Of a stretch of DNA of 64,000 nucleotides, positions 51,970 through 60,644 are shown one piece after another. Made by a program: the position numbers and the translations under genes. The stretch covers positions 83,662 through 147,661 of the forward strand of contig NZ_JABMJK010000013.1 of assembly GCF_013376005.1 (NCBI RefSeq), read 5' to 3'. The notes beneath the pieces are model-generated. The model saw nothing but the letters and a program-made list of their open reading frames with translations. It did not search any database and was not told where the DNA came from. Source of the stretch: Duganella sp. SG902. Its GTDB lineage: Bacteria > Pseudomonadota > Gammaproteobacteria > Burkholderiales > Burkholderiaceae_D. The stretch's first letter is position 1; the number at the start of each line of letters is the position of its first letter.

Positions 51970-52635
51970 TCACGGCGCGGCCTTGATGCGGCGGGCCGGG
52001 ATGCCGCCCCAGATCTCGCCGGCGGCGATCTGGGTATCCTTGGTTACCACCGCGCCGGTGGAGACGATGGCGTTGTCGCCGATGCGCACGCCCGCCATCA
52101 CCACCGCCTTGGCGCCGATGGTCACGGTGTTGCCGATGTGGACCGCCTTCAGCTCCAGCCGCGCGCCCTCGATCACATGGGCGAACACCACGGCGTCGTG
52201 GCCGATGATGGTGTTGCTGCCGATGCGCGTGAGCGGCGGATCGAGCAGGGCGCCGGCGCTGTAGGTGTTGGCGCCCAGCCGCGCGCCCAGCGCCAGGTAG
52301 ATCAGGCGCTGCAGCGGCACCGGGATGAAGTGGGTGCGGATGAGCGAGTTGAACAGCAACAGGTAGAACAGGATGTTGACGTTGGCGGCCAGCTCGTGGC
52401 GCGAATGCTCGGCCACCTCGCCCTCGCGCAGCGGCAGCGCCAGCAGGAAGCAGCGGTAGACCAGGAAGGCGTACAGGTAGACCAGCAGCACGCCCAGCGC
52501 CACCAGCGCGACGCCGCGGAAGTCGCCCAGCGGCAGGCCGCCGAACAGCAGCGCGGTGGTGGCGATGGCCAGCGCCAGGATCAGCGCCAGCAGCCCGAGG
52601 AACACGGCGACCTGGCCCGGCTTGATGGCGCGCAT
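51970..52635 (-). CDS. Membrane-anchored hexapeptide-repeat (LbetaH) acyltransferase
   Basis: 221 residues from an ATGA overlap with the nitroreductase-like gene. Two N-terminal transmembrane helices (about 9-32 and 40-63). A left-handed beta helix starts near residue 110, with IGSNTIIGHDAVVFAHVIEG, HIGNTVTIGAKAVVMAGVRI and GDNAIVSTGAVVTKDTQIAA, and ends in the usual GGIPARRIK. It resembles the C-terminal membrane/acyltransferase part of Pls/PosA-type proteins. The substrate is unknown. Third gene of a three-gene operon. Confidence 0.83.
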   Translation of the reverse strand: MRAIKPGQVAVFLGLLALILALAIATTALLFGGLPLGDFRGVALVALGVLLVYLYAFLVYRCFLLALPLREGEVAEHSRHELAANVNILFYLLLFNSLIRTHFIPVPLQRLIYLALGARLGANTYSAGALLDPPLTRIGSNTIIGHDAVVFAHVIEGARLELKAVHIGNTVTIGAKAVVMAGVRIGDNAIVSTGAVVTKDTQIAAGEIWGGIPARRIKAAP

Positions 52636-53744
52636 CACGGGCTCCCGGACGGGAGCAGCAGGTCGCGCAGCGGCCGCCGCAGCGAGCGCGACCGCGCCGC
52701 CCGGCCGGCGCCGATGCGCCCCATGAACACGGCCGCCTGCCAGTCCTGCCGGCCGGCCAGCGCCTCGCCCTGGCGCGACACCCGCAGCGCTTGCTCGCGC
52801 ATGCCCGGCGTGGTGGAGAACACGCGGCCCTCGCGCAGGTAGCGGGCGAAGATCAGCGGCGTCATCTCGGGCTGCAGCTGCAGGCCCAGCGCGGTGGCGG
52901 TCAGCCAGAAGCGCTGCATGGCGCGGCCGGCGGCGACGTAATCGTCGAGCCGCTGGGGGGGCTGGTCGGCCACCAGCAGGAAGTGGGCGGCGCAGGCCAG
53001 GCCGGGGATCAGGTCCATCTGCAGGCTCGGCGCCAGCGTGCCGGCCAGCCAGGTGTTGAAGAAATCGACACGGCGCCAGTCGCGCAGCACCCAGCGCATC
53101 AGCCTGGTGGTCATGGGGTCGGCGCCGAGCGCCTGGTCGGGGATGCGGTCCTCGCTGTAGCGGGCGTTCCACTCGATGACGGCCTGGTGCACGCGGTGCG
53201 CCTCCGGCATGGTCAGGCGCAGCCTGGCGTTGCGGAACATCAGGCGCGCGGCCGCCCGGCGCTGGCCGCCCTCCAGCCAGCGCACCTGGTAGCCCGGCGG
53301 CAGCGCCAGGTCGAGCGCGGACTTCTCGGCGGCCGTCAGCGGGCGCCGGCTCAGCGCGCGCCGCTGCACGCTGCGCGCCAGGATGGCGTCGGCCAGCGGA
53401 TCGGGCGCCAGGCCGGGCGCCGGCAGGAACTCGACGCTGAAGGTGGGGCGGGTGTCGGGCGTGTCGGTGTGGCGCATGGCGCGCATGTCCAGCGCGAAGG
53501 TGCTGGCGGCGATGGCCATGGTCTCGAGCAGCGCGCCGAGCGACATCTGGCTCGGGTGGCCGTCGAGGTCGTAGACGCAATGGTCGCGCGTGTCGTGGCC
53601 GTGCACCACCAGCCGGCGCTCGTCGAGGATCTCGAAGCGCCACGGCTGGGTGTTGTCGCCGCTGGGCGCCCAGCGCGCCAGGTCGAGGATTTGTTCCAGC
53701 GTCGCATCGAGCCTGGGCGCCGGATGCTGTTCCATTTTATTCAT
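52635..53744 (-). CDS. Nitroreductase-like flavoprotein, possible partner of the ThiF-like protein
   Basis: 369 residues starting 8 nt inside the end of the ThiF-like gene. The N-terminus (LDLARWAPSGDNTQPWRFEI) carries the nitroreductase FMN-binding signature, and SLGALLETMAIAA follows. A second half (YVAAGRAMQRFWLTATALGL) repeats nitroreductase helices, so it may be a fused half-dimer like other 300-plus residue members. Mycobacterial MoeY (Rv1355c) fuses ThiF and nitroreductase domains; here the two are adjacent genes. Reaction unknown. Confidence 0.83.
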   Translation of the reverse strand: MNKMEQHPAPRLDATLEQILDLARWAPSGDNTQPWRFEILDERRLVVHGHDTRDHCVYDLDGHPSQMSLGALLETMAIAASTFALDMRAMRHTDTPDTRPTFSVEFLPAPGLAPDPLADAILARSVQRRALSRRPLTAAEKSALDLALPPGYQVRWLEGGQRRAAARLMFRNARLRLTMPEAHRVHQAVIEWNARYSEDRIPDQALGADPMTTRLMRWVLRDWRRVDFFNTWLAGTLAPSLQMDLIPGLACAAHFLLVADQPPQRLDDYVAAGRAMQRFWLTATALGLQLQPEMTPLIFARYLREGRVFSTTPGMREQALRVSRQGEALAGRQDWQAAVFMGRIGAGRAARSRSLRRPLRDLLLPSGSP

Positions 53745-54603
53745 GTGGTTCTCCGGGCCGTCGTCGCCGCGCCAGCATCATGGCCAGCCGCTGCAGGGGG
53801 TTGCGGTTGCCGCCGGGGCGCCAGGTGCGCACCAGCTTGTTGCGGTAGGCGTCGAACTGGTAGCCCCACGGGGCCGGCCGGGCGTCGCCGCGCCGCAGCA
53901 GTATCTTCAGCGCCTCGGTGGCGGCCACGCCGGCGCACAGTTCGCAGCCCATGATGGTAGACGGGCCGCGCCGCTCTTTCAAGTTGATGGTCGAGGGATC
54001 GACCAGGTAGCCGCCGTGCAGCCCGGCCGGCGCCAGCCCGACCAGGAAGCGCAGCGCTTTTTCCAGCTCCGGCCGGTCGCCCCAGTCGAAGTACTGCTCG
54101 AACGTCATGTGGCCGGGCAGGAAGTTCAGCAGCGCCGTGCCCATGCCCAACGGCGCCGCCGTCACGGCCGGGATGCCGAGCCGGGCGCAGGCGGCGAAGG
54201 TGGCTTGCCGGGCGCCGAAGGCGAAGAAATCCAGGCCGTCGACGTACAAGTCTACACCGTCGAAGAAGCTGGCCAGGTTGTCCTGGCTGACGCCGGTGGG
54301 GAAGCGCGCCAGCTTGAGCTCGGGATTGATGTCGAGCGCCATGGCGGCCAGCACGTCGACCTTGGGCTGGCCCAGCGAGGACATGGTGGCGCCGACCTGG
54401 CGGTTGAAGTTGGCGATGTCGAAGGTGTCGAAGTCGGCGATGTGGAAGGCGCCGATGCCCAGCCGCGCCAGCGTCAGCAGGTGCACGCCGCCGACCCCGC
54501 CCATGCCGGCGATGGCCACGCGCTTGTGGCGCAGGGCGGCTTGCTCGGCCGGCGTGACCCAGCCGATATTGCGTGCACATGCCTGTTGGTAAATGTATGC
54601 CAT
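53737..54603 (-). CDS. ThiF/MoeB/HesA-family E1-like adenylating protein
   Basis: 288 residues from the ATG at 54603; the frame extends into the palindrome upstream but this start fits the family. The ATP-binding loop is VAIAGMGGVGGVHLLTLARL, followed by the IADFDTFDIANFNRQVGATM segment with the conserved Asp, Asn and Arg, and by DGLDFFAFGAR. One CxxC (GCELCAGVAATE) is visible but the second zinc pair is not, so the site may be incomplete. First gene of the operon; no ubiquitin-like ThiS/MoaD partner is nearby. Confidence 0.87.
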   Translation of the reverse strand: MAYIYQQACARNIGWVTPAEQAALRHKRVAIAGMGGVGGVHLLTLARLGIGAFHIADFDTFDIANFNRQVGATMSSLGQPKVDVLAAMALDINPELKLARFPTGVSQDNLASFFDGVDLYVDGLDFFAFGARQATFAACARLGIPAVTAAPLGMGTALLNFLPGHMTFEQYFDWGDRPELEKALRFLVGLAPAGLHGGYLVDPSTINLKERRGPSTIMGCELCAGVAATEALKILLRRGDARPAPWGYQFDAYRNKLVRTWRPGGNRNPLQRLAMMLARRRRPGEPHE

Positions 54604-54649
54604 CCTGCTTGGATGGCGGGGCCGGGCGAAAAGTTCCTCCGAGGACGAA

Positions 54650-54681
54650 AAAAAAGTCATTCCGGCTTGCGCCGGAATGAC
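54650..54681 (-). terminator. REP-like palindrome, copy 2, acting as terminator after ybdD
   Basis: GTCATTCCGG-CTTG-CCGGAATGAC type palindrome at 54656-54681. On the minus strand it is followed by a T-tract, so it should end cstA-ybdD. The 26-bp core is identical to that at 21197-21222. Confidence 0.85.
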
Positions 54682-54686
54682 GTTGT

Positions 54687-54890
54687 TCAGCAGCAGCCGC
54701 CGCGCTTGCCCGCGCCGCCGTAGCGCGCCTCCTGCCGTTCGCGGAAGAATTCCTCGTACGTCATGTAGGGCTCGCCCGGATGCGTGGCTTCGCGGTGGCT
54801 GACATACACATCGTAGTCGGGCAGGCCCATCATCAGGCGCACGCTTTGCCCGAGGTAGCGGCCGGCCTTGGCGATGTCGCCCAGCATCAT
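54687..54890 (-). CDS. ybdD: YbdD/YjiX family small protein, CstA partner
   Basis: 67 residues starting in the ATGATG that overlaps the cstA stop. It begins MMLGDIAKAGRYLGQSVRLM and has GLPDYDVYVSHREATHPGEP and MTYEEFFRERQEARYG, the hallmark of the YbdD/YjiX family. It ends in GGCC. These small proteins are encoded directly after CstA-type transporters and are thought to be needed for them. Confidence 0.95.
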   Translation of the reverse strand: MMLGDIAKAGRYLGQSVRLMMGLPDYDVYVSHREATHPGEPYMTYEEFFRERQEARYGGAGKRGGCC

Positions 54891-56962
54891 TGCACCTTGG
54901 CGGTGGCCAGCACCATCGGGCTCTCGTTGACGGTCGGCTTGCTGTTGGCGCGCGCCGCCAGCACGGTGCGGGCGCCGAACACCAGCACGCTCAGCACCAC
55001 GATCACGAAGAAGCCGGCCAGCGAGGCGTCGAGGTAGTCGTTGAAGATCACCTGCTGCATCTGGGCCACCGACTTGGCCGGGGCCAGCACCTTGCCCTCG
55101 TCCAGCGCGGCCTGGTACTTGGCGGCGTGCGCCAGGAAGCCGACTTTCGGGTTGGCGTCGAAGATCTTCTGCCAGCCCGCCGTCAGCGTGCACAGCAGCA
55201 GCCACACGGTCGGCACGATGGTGACCCAGGCGTACTGGCCGCGCTTCATCTTGAACAGCACGCAGGTGCCGAGGATCAGCGCGATCGCGGCCAGCATCTG
55301 GTTGGCGATGCCGAACAGCGGCCACAGGGTGTTGATGCCGCCCAGCGGATCGACCACGCCCTGGTACAGGAAATAGCCCCAGGCCGCCACGCACAGGCCG
55401 GTGGCGACCAGGTTGGCGAAGGTGTTCTCGGTCTTCTTCATCGAAGGCGCGAAGGTGCCCAGCAGGTCCTGCAGCATGAAGCGGCCGGCGCGGGTGCCGG
55501 CGTCGACGGCGGTGAGGATGAACAGCGCCTCGAACAGGATGGCGAAGTGGTACCAGAAGGCCATCATCTCGCGCCCGCCGATCACTCCGGACAGGATGTG
55601 GGCCATGCCCACGGCCAGGGTCGGGGCGCCGCCGGCGCGCGAGATAATGCTGTGCTCGCCAACATCCTTGGCGGTCTGCAGCAGCATGTCCGGGGTGATG
55701 TAGAAGCCCATCTGCGACACCGCCCGCGCGGCCGACTCGGCCGTGGTGCCGAGCAGCGCGGCCGGCGAGTTCATGGCGAAGTACACGCCCGGATCGATGG
55801 TCGAGGCCGCCACCAGCGCCATGATGGCAACAAAGGATTCCATCAGCATGGCGCCATAGCCGATAAAGCGGGCGTGGGTTTCATTCTCGATCATCTTGGG
55901 CGTGGTGCCGGACGAGATCAGCGCGTGGAAGCCGGACACGGCGCCGCAGGCGATGGTGATGAACAGGAAGGGGAACAGCGAGCCGGCCCAGACCGGGCCG
56001 GTGCCGTCGATGAACTTGGTCATGGACGGCATCTGCAGGTGCGGGGCGACGATCAGGATGCCCAGCGCCAGGCCGACGATGGTGCCGATCTTGAGGAAGG
56101 TCGACAGGTAGTCGCGCGGCGCCAGCAGCAGCCACACCGGCAGCACCGAGGCGACGAAGCCGTAGCCGATCAGCATCCAGGTCAGCTCGGTGCCGGTGAA
56201 GGTGAACATCGGCGCCAGCGCCGGGTTCTCCTGCACCCACTGGCCGCCGAAGATGGCCGCCATCAGCAGCACGAAGCCGATGATGGACACCTCGCCGACG
56301 CGACCGACGCGGATGTAGCGCGAGTACACGCCCATGAACAGCGCGATCGGGATGGTGGCCATCACGGTGAAGCTGCCCCAGGGCGAGCCGGTCAGCGCCT
56401 TCACCACGATCAGCGCCAGCACCGCCAGGATGATGACCATGATCATGAAGGTGCCGAGCAGGGCGATGTTGCCCGGGATCGGGCCCAGCTCCGACTTGAT
56501 CAGGTCGCCCAGCGAGCGGCCGTCGCGGCGCATGGAAATGAACAGCACGATGAAATCCTGCACCGCGCCGGCGAACACCACGCCGGCCAGGATCCACAGC
56601 ATGCCGGGCAGGTAGCCCATCTGCGCGGCCAGCACCGGGCCGACCAGCGGGCCGGCGCCGGCGATGGCGGCGAAGTGGTGGCCGAACAGCACGTTCTTGT
56701 TGGTGGGCACATAGTCGAGGCCGTCGTTCATGCGGGCGGCCGGGGTCAGGCGGCGGCTATCCAGGCCGAGCACCTTGTCGGCGATGTACAGGCTGTAGAA
56801 GCGGTAGGCGATCAGATAGACGCAGACGGCGGCGATGACGATCCAGATGGCGCTGATCGATTCGCCGCGATGCAGGGCCACCACGCCCAGCGCCGAGGCG
56901 CCGGCCAGCGCCAGCGCGGCCCAGCCCAGCTTGCTCGCCAGGGTATTCGGTAGAGTATTCAT
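54887..56962 (-). CDS. cstA: Carbon starvation protein A (CstA-type transporter)
   Basis: 691 residues with about 16 predicted transmembrane helices. GGAGG lies ahead of the ATG. Motifs LTPAARMNDGLDYVPTNKNV, GHHFAAIAGAGPLVGPVLAA and HALISSGTTPKMIENE are characteristic. Family members (CstA, BtsT) import peptides or pyruvate. A sensor kinase/regulator pair is encoded divergently, across a long palindrome, and probably controls it. Confidence 0.95.
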   Translation of the reverse strand: MNTLPNTLASKLGWAALALAGASALGVVALHRGESISAIWIVIAAVCVYLIAYRFYSLYIADKVLGLDSRRLTPAARMNDGLDYVPTNKNVLFGHHFAAIAGAGPLVGPVLAAQMGYLPGMLWILAGVVFAGAVQDFIVLFISMRRDGRSLGDLIKSELGPIPGNIALLGTFMIMVIILAVLALIVVKALTGSPWGSFTVMATIPIALFMGVYSRYIRVGRVGEVSIIGFVLLMAAIFGGQWVQENPALAPMFTFTGTELTWMLIGYGFVASVLPVWLLLAPRDYLSTFLKIGTIVGLALGILIVAPHLQMPSMTKFIDGTGPVWAGSLFPFLFITIACGAVSGFHALISSGTTPKMIENETHARFIGYGAMLMESFVAIMALVAASTIDPGVYFAMNSPAALLGTTAESAARAVSQMGFYITPDMLLQTAKDVGEHSIISRAGGAPTLAVGMAHILSGVIGGREMMAFWYHFAILFEALFILTAVDAGTRAGRFMLQDLLGTFAPSMKKTENTFANLVATGLCVAAWGYFLYQGVVDPLGGINTLWPLFGIANQMLAAIALILGTCVLFKMKRGQYAWVTIVPTVWLLLCTLTAGWQKIFDANPKVGFLAHAAKYQAALDEGKVLAPAKSVAQMQQVIFNDYLDASLAGFFVIVVLSVLVFGARTVLAARANSKPTVNESPMVLATAKVQ

Positions 56963-56986
56963 ATTATTTCCTCCAAGGTTGTCTCC

Positions 56987-57080
56987 AATCCGGGGTCAGG
57001 TCCTCCATTTCTACACGAGCCCGGCGGTAGGCGCGCCTACCGCCGGGCTCGTGTAGAAATGGAGGACCTGACCCCGGATT
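56987..57080. repeat. Perfect 94-bp palindrome between cstA and the sensor kinase
   Basis: Two 47-nt arms match exactly with no loop; the centre is at 57033/57034 (GGTAGGCG/CGCCTACC). The outer ends read AATCCGGGGTCAGGTCC. The same end sequence occurs in degenerate form near 63053 and 63864, so this is a repeat family, probably a MITE-like element. Confidence 0.95.
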
Positions 57081-57217
57081 TGCTTATGTCTAGTATTCAT
57101 CACGCTGATATCAGCCCGCAAGCGCAGCACTACGCAAGCGCGCTGCGTATAACTACGTAGGCCTGGCGGCGCACACAGGCGTAGAATCGCGCCTACCAGC
57201 TTACGAGGAGTACCCGC

Positions 57218-58579
57218 ATGAAGTTGCGGCAAAAAGTGATTTTCCTGGCCATCACGCCGCTGATCCTGGCCCTGTGCGCGATCGCGCTGGCGGTGCGCCA
57301 CCAGTCGGTGCTGCTGGCCGCGCAGCAGCGCGCCACCATCCAGCAGGCTTACCTGAGCAGCAAGGAGGCCGAACTCAGGCACTACGTGGCGCTGGCCTCG
57401 CATTCCATCGCCCATCTGTACGACTCCGGCCGCGACGACGAGGCCACCCGCAACGAGGCCAAGCGCATCCTGTCCTCGCTCAGCTATGGCGACGACGGCT
57501 ATTTCTTCCTGTACGACATGCAGGGCAACACCCTGATGCACCCGCGCCAGCCCGAGCTGGTCGGGCAGAACCTGTATGGCCTGCGCGACCAGAACGGCCA
57601 GCTGACCATCCAGAACCTGCTGCAACGGGCCAAGGCCGGCGGCGGGCTGGAGCGCTATATGTGGGTCAAGCCCTCCACCCATAAGCCGGTGGCCAAGCTG
57701 GGCTATGTGATCGCCATGCCCAAGTGGGGCTGGATGATGGGCACCGGCATCTATCTCGACGACGTCGACCAGGCGCTGGCCAAGATCGACGTCCAGCAGT
57801 CGCGCAACATCCACAACACCATGCTGTGGATCGCCGGGATCGCCATCGCGGCCGCCGTGGCCGTGGCCAGCTCCGGGCTGGCGCTCAATATCAGCGAGCT
57901 GCGCGTGGCCGACGCCAAGCTCAAGGTGCTGGCCCAGCGCGTGGTGGAGTCGCAGGAGGAGGAGCGCGCGCGGCTGTCGCGCGACCTGCACGACGGCATC
58001 AGCCAGTGGCTGGTGTCGATCAAGCTGCAGATCGAGGCCGGCATGATACGCCTCGGCTCCGGCGATCCCGGCCAGCGACAGGCCGCCCACGCCGTGTTCG
58101 AGCACGCCGCCGACCAGCTCAGCAATGTGATGGCCGAGGTGCGCCGCATTTCGCACAACCTGCGCCCGGCCATCCTCGACGACCTGGGGCTGGCCGCCGC
58201 GCTGCAGCACCTGGCCAAGGAGTACACCCTCAGCAGCGGAACCCCGGTACACTTCGAGGCGTCCGGCGGCACCGATGGCCTGCCCGACGTGGCCAACACC
58301 GTGCTGTTCCGCCTGGCGCAGGAGGCGCTGACCAATATCGAGCGCCACGCCGGCGCCAGCCACGTCGGCATCACGCTGGCCGGCGACGCCCACCATGTCA
58401 CGCTGCGGATCCGCGACAACGGCCATGGCTTCGACGCCGAGCGCATCGCCCTGCATCCCAAGCGCGGCATCGGATTACGCAATATGATGGAGCGCATGGA
58501 CGCGATAGGCGGCCATTTTGAGATCGTGTCCTCCACCGAGGGCACGCTGGTGACCGCCCAAGCCCCCAACCCAACCTGA
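57218..58579 (+). CDS. Cache-domain sensor histidine kinase (HisKA_3 type)
   Basis: 453 residues. Transmembrane helices at about 8-28 and 202-222 enclose a single-Cache domain (residues 33-190) with GDDGYFFLYDMQGNTLMHPR and KLGYVIAMPKWGWMMGTGIY. The dimerisation/phospho-acceptor region has RARLSRDLHDGISQWLVSIK (His258). The ATPase has ALTNIERHAGASHV, RDNGHGFD and GIGLRNMMERMDAIGG. NarX/DesK-type kinase. The response regulator follows after 6 nt, and cstA lies divergently. Confidence 0.95.
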   Translation: MKLRQKVIFLAITPLILALCAIALAVRHQSVLLAAQQRATIQQAYLSSKEAELRHYVALASHSIAHLYDSGRDDEATRNEAKRILSSLSYGDDGYFFLYDMQGNTLMHPRQPELVGQNLYGLRDQNGQLTIQNLLQRAKAGGGLERYMWVKPSTHKPVAKLGYVIAMPKWGWMMGTGIYLDDVDQALAKIDVQQSRNIHNTMLWIAGIAIAAAVAVASSGLALNISELRVADAKLKVLAQRVVESQEEERARLSRDLHDGISQWLVSIKLQIEAGMIRLGSGDPGQRQAAHAVFEHAADQLSNVMAEVRRISHNLRPAILDDLGLAAALQHLAKEYTLSSGTPVHFEASGGTDGLPDVANTVLFRLAQEALTNIERHAGASHVGITLAGDAHHVTLRIRDNGHGFDAERIALHPKRGIGLRNMMERMDAIGGHFEIVSSTEGTLVTAQAPNPT

Positions 58580-58585
58580 ACCACG

Positions 58586-59203
58586 ATGACGAATACGATC
58601 AAAATCCTGCTGGTCGACGACCACCCCCTGGTGCGCGATGGCCTGCGCGCGCGGCTGGAAGCCATGCCGCAGTTCGAGGTGGTGGCCGAGGCCGGCGGCG
58701 CCAGCGAGGCGCTGGAGCAGGCCGGCCGCCACCCGGTCGACCTGGTGCTGATGGACATCAATATGCGCGGCGTCAACGGCATCGAGGCGACCGCGCTGTT
58801 CAAGCAGGCGTTCCCGCGCATCGCCGTGCTGATCCTGTCGATGCACGACAAGGTGGAGTACGTGTCGCAGGCGATCCAGGCGGGCGCGCGCGGCTACGTG
58901 CTCAAGGACGCGCCCGGCAAGGACATCGTGGTGGCGATCGAGACCGTGATGTCGGGCGGCATCTACTACAGCGCCGCCCTGGCCCGCCAGCTGGCCCAGC
59001 CGCAGAACCAGGACAACCAGCTGACCTCGCGCGAACACGAGGTGCTGCGCCACATCGCCAACGGCGAGTCGAACAAGCAGATCGCGCGCGCGCTCGACCT
59101 CAGCGTGCGCACGGTGGAGACCCACCGCCTCAACATCAAGCGCAAGCTGGGCATCGAGGGCCAGGCCGAGCTGATCCGCTTCGCGGTGCAGCACGCGCAA
59201 TAA
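58586..59203 (+). CDS. NarL/LuxR-type response regulator
   Basis: 205 residues. Receiver domain with KILLVDDHPLVRDGL and phospho-acceptor Asp57 (LVLMDINMRG), then a GerE/LuxR helix-turn-helix (LTSREHEVLRHIANGESNKQ and SVRTVETHRLNIKRKLGI). Partner of the preceding kinase. The cstA promoter region is the likely target by position. Confidence 0.95.
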   Translation: MTNTIKILLVDDHPLVRDGLRARLEAMPQFEVVAEAGGASEALEQAGRHPVDLVLMDINMRGVNGIEATALFKQAFPRIAVLILSMHDKVEYVSQAIQAGARGYVLKDAPGKDIVVAIETVMSGGIYYSAALARQLAQPQNQDNQLTSREHEVLRHIANGESNKQIARALDLSVRTVETHRLNIKRKLGIEGQAELIRFAVQHAQ

Positions 59204-59471
59204 CGATGAGACCGCTACCATGTGGTGAAAAACCCGACGCGCACTGCCTATACTGTTAAGCAATTTTCAAGAGAACGTGTTTCCACGGCAATATCTGCTA
59301 TATTCCAGCTCGACCGCGAATTATTGCAATTGTGCAAAAGAAAACGTTCCGCGCCCGGTCATTGGTCTTATACTGGTAATATTGCTAATTACATTACTCC
59401 CTGTGTGGTATTTGATTGCCTTAAGTCAAGTGTTAGTCTAAGATGACGCGGATAACCTCGATGAGATATTG

Positions 59472-60641
59472 ATGTCTGCGCCTGAAATCAGCCCGTTTCC
59501 ACTGGTGGAATTACAAGCAGTATCCAACGCTCAGAACGAGTGGGTGGCACTGACGTTTGAGCTATCGCCCGACGCCGGCGACGCTTTCCAGGCGGCCCTG
59601 ACGCTGTTGAAAACGCCCGACGCGTTTGCCGCGTTGGCGCCCATGGATTGCATCCTTCCCGTGCCCCATCCGCAATCGCTGGAGCTGTCCCAGCTGGAGA
59701 CGCTGCCGGCCAACCACATCATCCTGCGCGTCCCGGCCGCCGCCTGCGCCGACCTCGCGGTGCAACGAAAGCTGTCCGGCTACGCCGAGGCCGGCTACCG
59801 CATCATGCTGGACGGCGTGGCCGAGGGTTCGGCCGCCACCATGTGCGGCGCCCGTTCGCTGATGGTGGACGCCTCGCTCACGCTGCCGCCGGTGCTGGCG
59901 CTGGTGGCCCAGCCGGGGCCGCACCTGGCCACCGGCATGCGCAGCGAGTCGCGCATCGCCGAATGCGCCAAGGCCGGCTTCAGCTGGTTCGCCGGCGACT
60001 TCGCGCTGCATCCGGAACACGACAACAACCTCGGCGACGGCACCTCGCGCAAGCGCCTGCTCGCGCTGCTGGGCTTGCTGGCGCGCGACGCCGACTCGCG
60101 CGAGCTGGAGGTGCTGCTCAAGCAGGATCCGGCGCTGGCCTACCATTTACTCAAGCTGGTGAATTCGGCCGCCTTCGCGCTCAGCTCGCCGATCCACAGC
60201 TTCGGCCAGGCCATCAACGTGCTGGGCCGGCGCCAGCTGCAGCGCTGGCTGCAACTGCTGCTGTACGCGCGCCAGCAGGATGACGGCCTGGCCAATCCGC
60301 TGCTGCCGCTGGCGGCGGTGCGCGCGTCCATGATGGAAGGGCTGGCCAAGTCGCTGGGCTGGGACCGCGACCAGCAGGACATGGCCTTCGTGGCCGGCGT
60401 GTTCTCGCTGCTGGACGTGCTGCTGGCCATGCCGATGACCGAAATCGTCGCCGCCCTCAGCCTCGACCTCGACGTGGTGATGGCGCTGCTGGACCGCGCC
60501 GGCCCGCTGGGCGACCTGCTCAAGCTGGTCGAACACAAGGACGCCGCCAGCCTCGCGCGGGCCGGCATTTCGCACGAGGCCTATTGGGAAGCGCAGTTGC
60601 AGGCTTACCACTGGGCGATCCAGGTGAGCAGGAATATCTAA
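59472..60641 (+). CDS. HDOD-domain protein with degenerate EAL-like N-terminus (YuxH type)
   Basis: 389 residues from the ATG at 59472; a TTG one codon earlier is possible. The N-terminal half (residues 1-190) follows the EAL fold pattern but lacks the EAL motif and metal ligands. The HDOD domain starts near residue 195 with LEVLLKQDPALAYHLLKLVN, followed by HSFGQAINVLGRRQLQRWLQ. Such proteins act in signalling or c-di-GMP pathways without catalysis. It lies 3 nt before the GGDEF-EAL gene. Confidence 0.87.
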   Translation: MSAPEISPFPLVELQAVSNAQNEWVALTFELSPDAGDAFQAALTLLKTPDAFAALAPMDCILPVPHPQSLELSQLETLPANHIILRVPAAACADLAVQRKLSGYAEAGYRIMLDGVAEGSAATMCGARSLMVDASLTLPPVLALVAQPGPHLATGMRSESRIAECAKAGFSWFAGDFALHPEHDNNLGDGTSRKRLLALLGLLARDADSRELEVLLKQDPALAYHLLKLVNSAAFALSSPIHSFGQAINVLGRRQLQRWLQLLLYARQQDDGLANPLLPLAAVRASMMEGLAKSLGWDRDQQDMAFVAGVFSLLDVLLAMPMTEIVAALSLDLDVVMALLDRAGPLGDLLKLVEHKDAASLARAGISHEAYWEAQLQAYHWAIQVSRNI

Positions 60642-60644
60642 ACC

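Noticed and set aside
54890..56953. 687-aa plus-strand ORF antisense to cstA
   Set aside because: Its Asp/His/Arg/Gln composition is typical of an antisense shadow of a membrane protein gene.
57011..58456. Minus-strand ORF starting inside the palindrome
   Set aside because: It is antisense to the Cache kinase and has shadow composition.
59222..59446. 74-aa ORF in the gap before the HDOD gene
   Set aside because: The region is AT-rich, with no ribosome site and no protein-like pattern. It is more likely promoter DNA.
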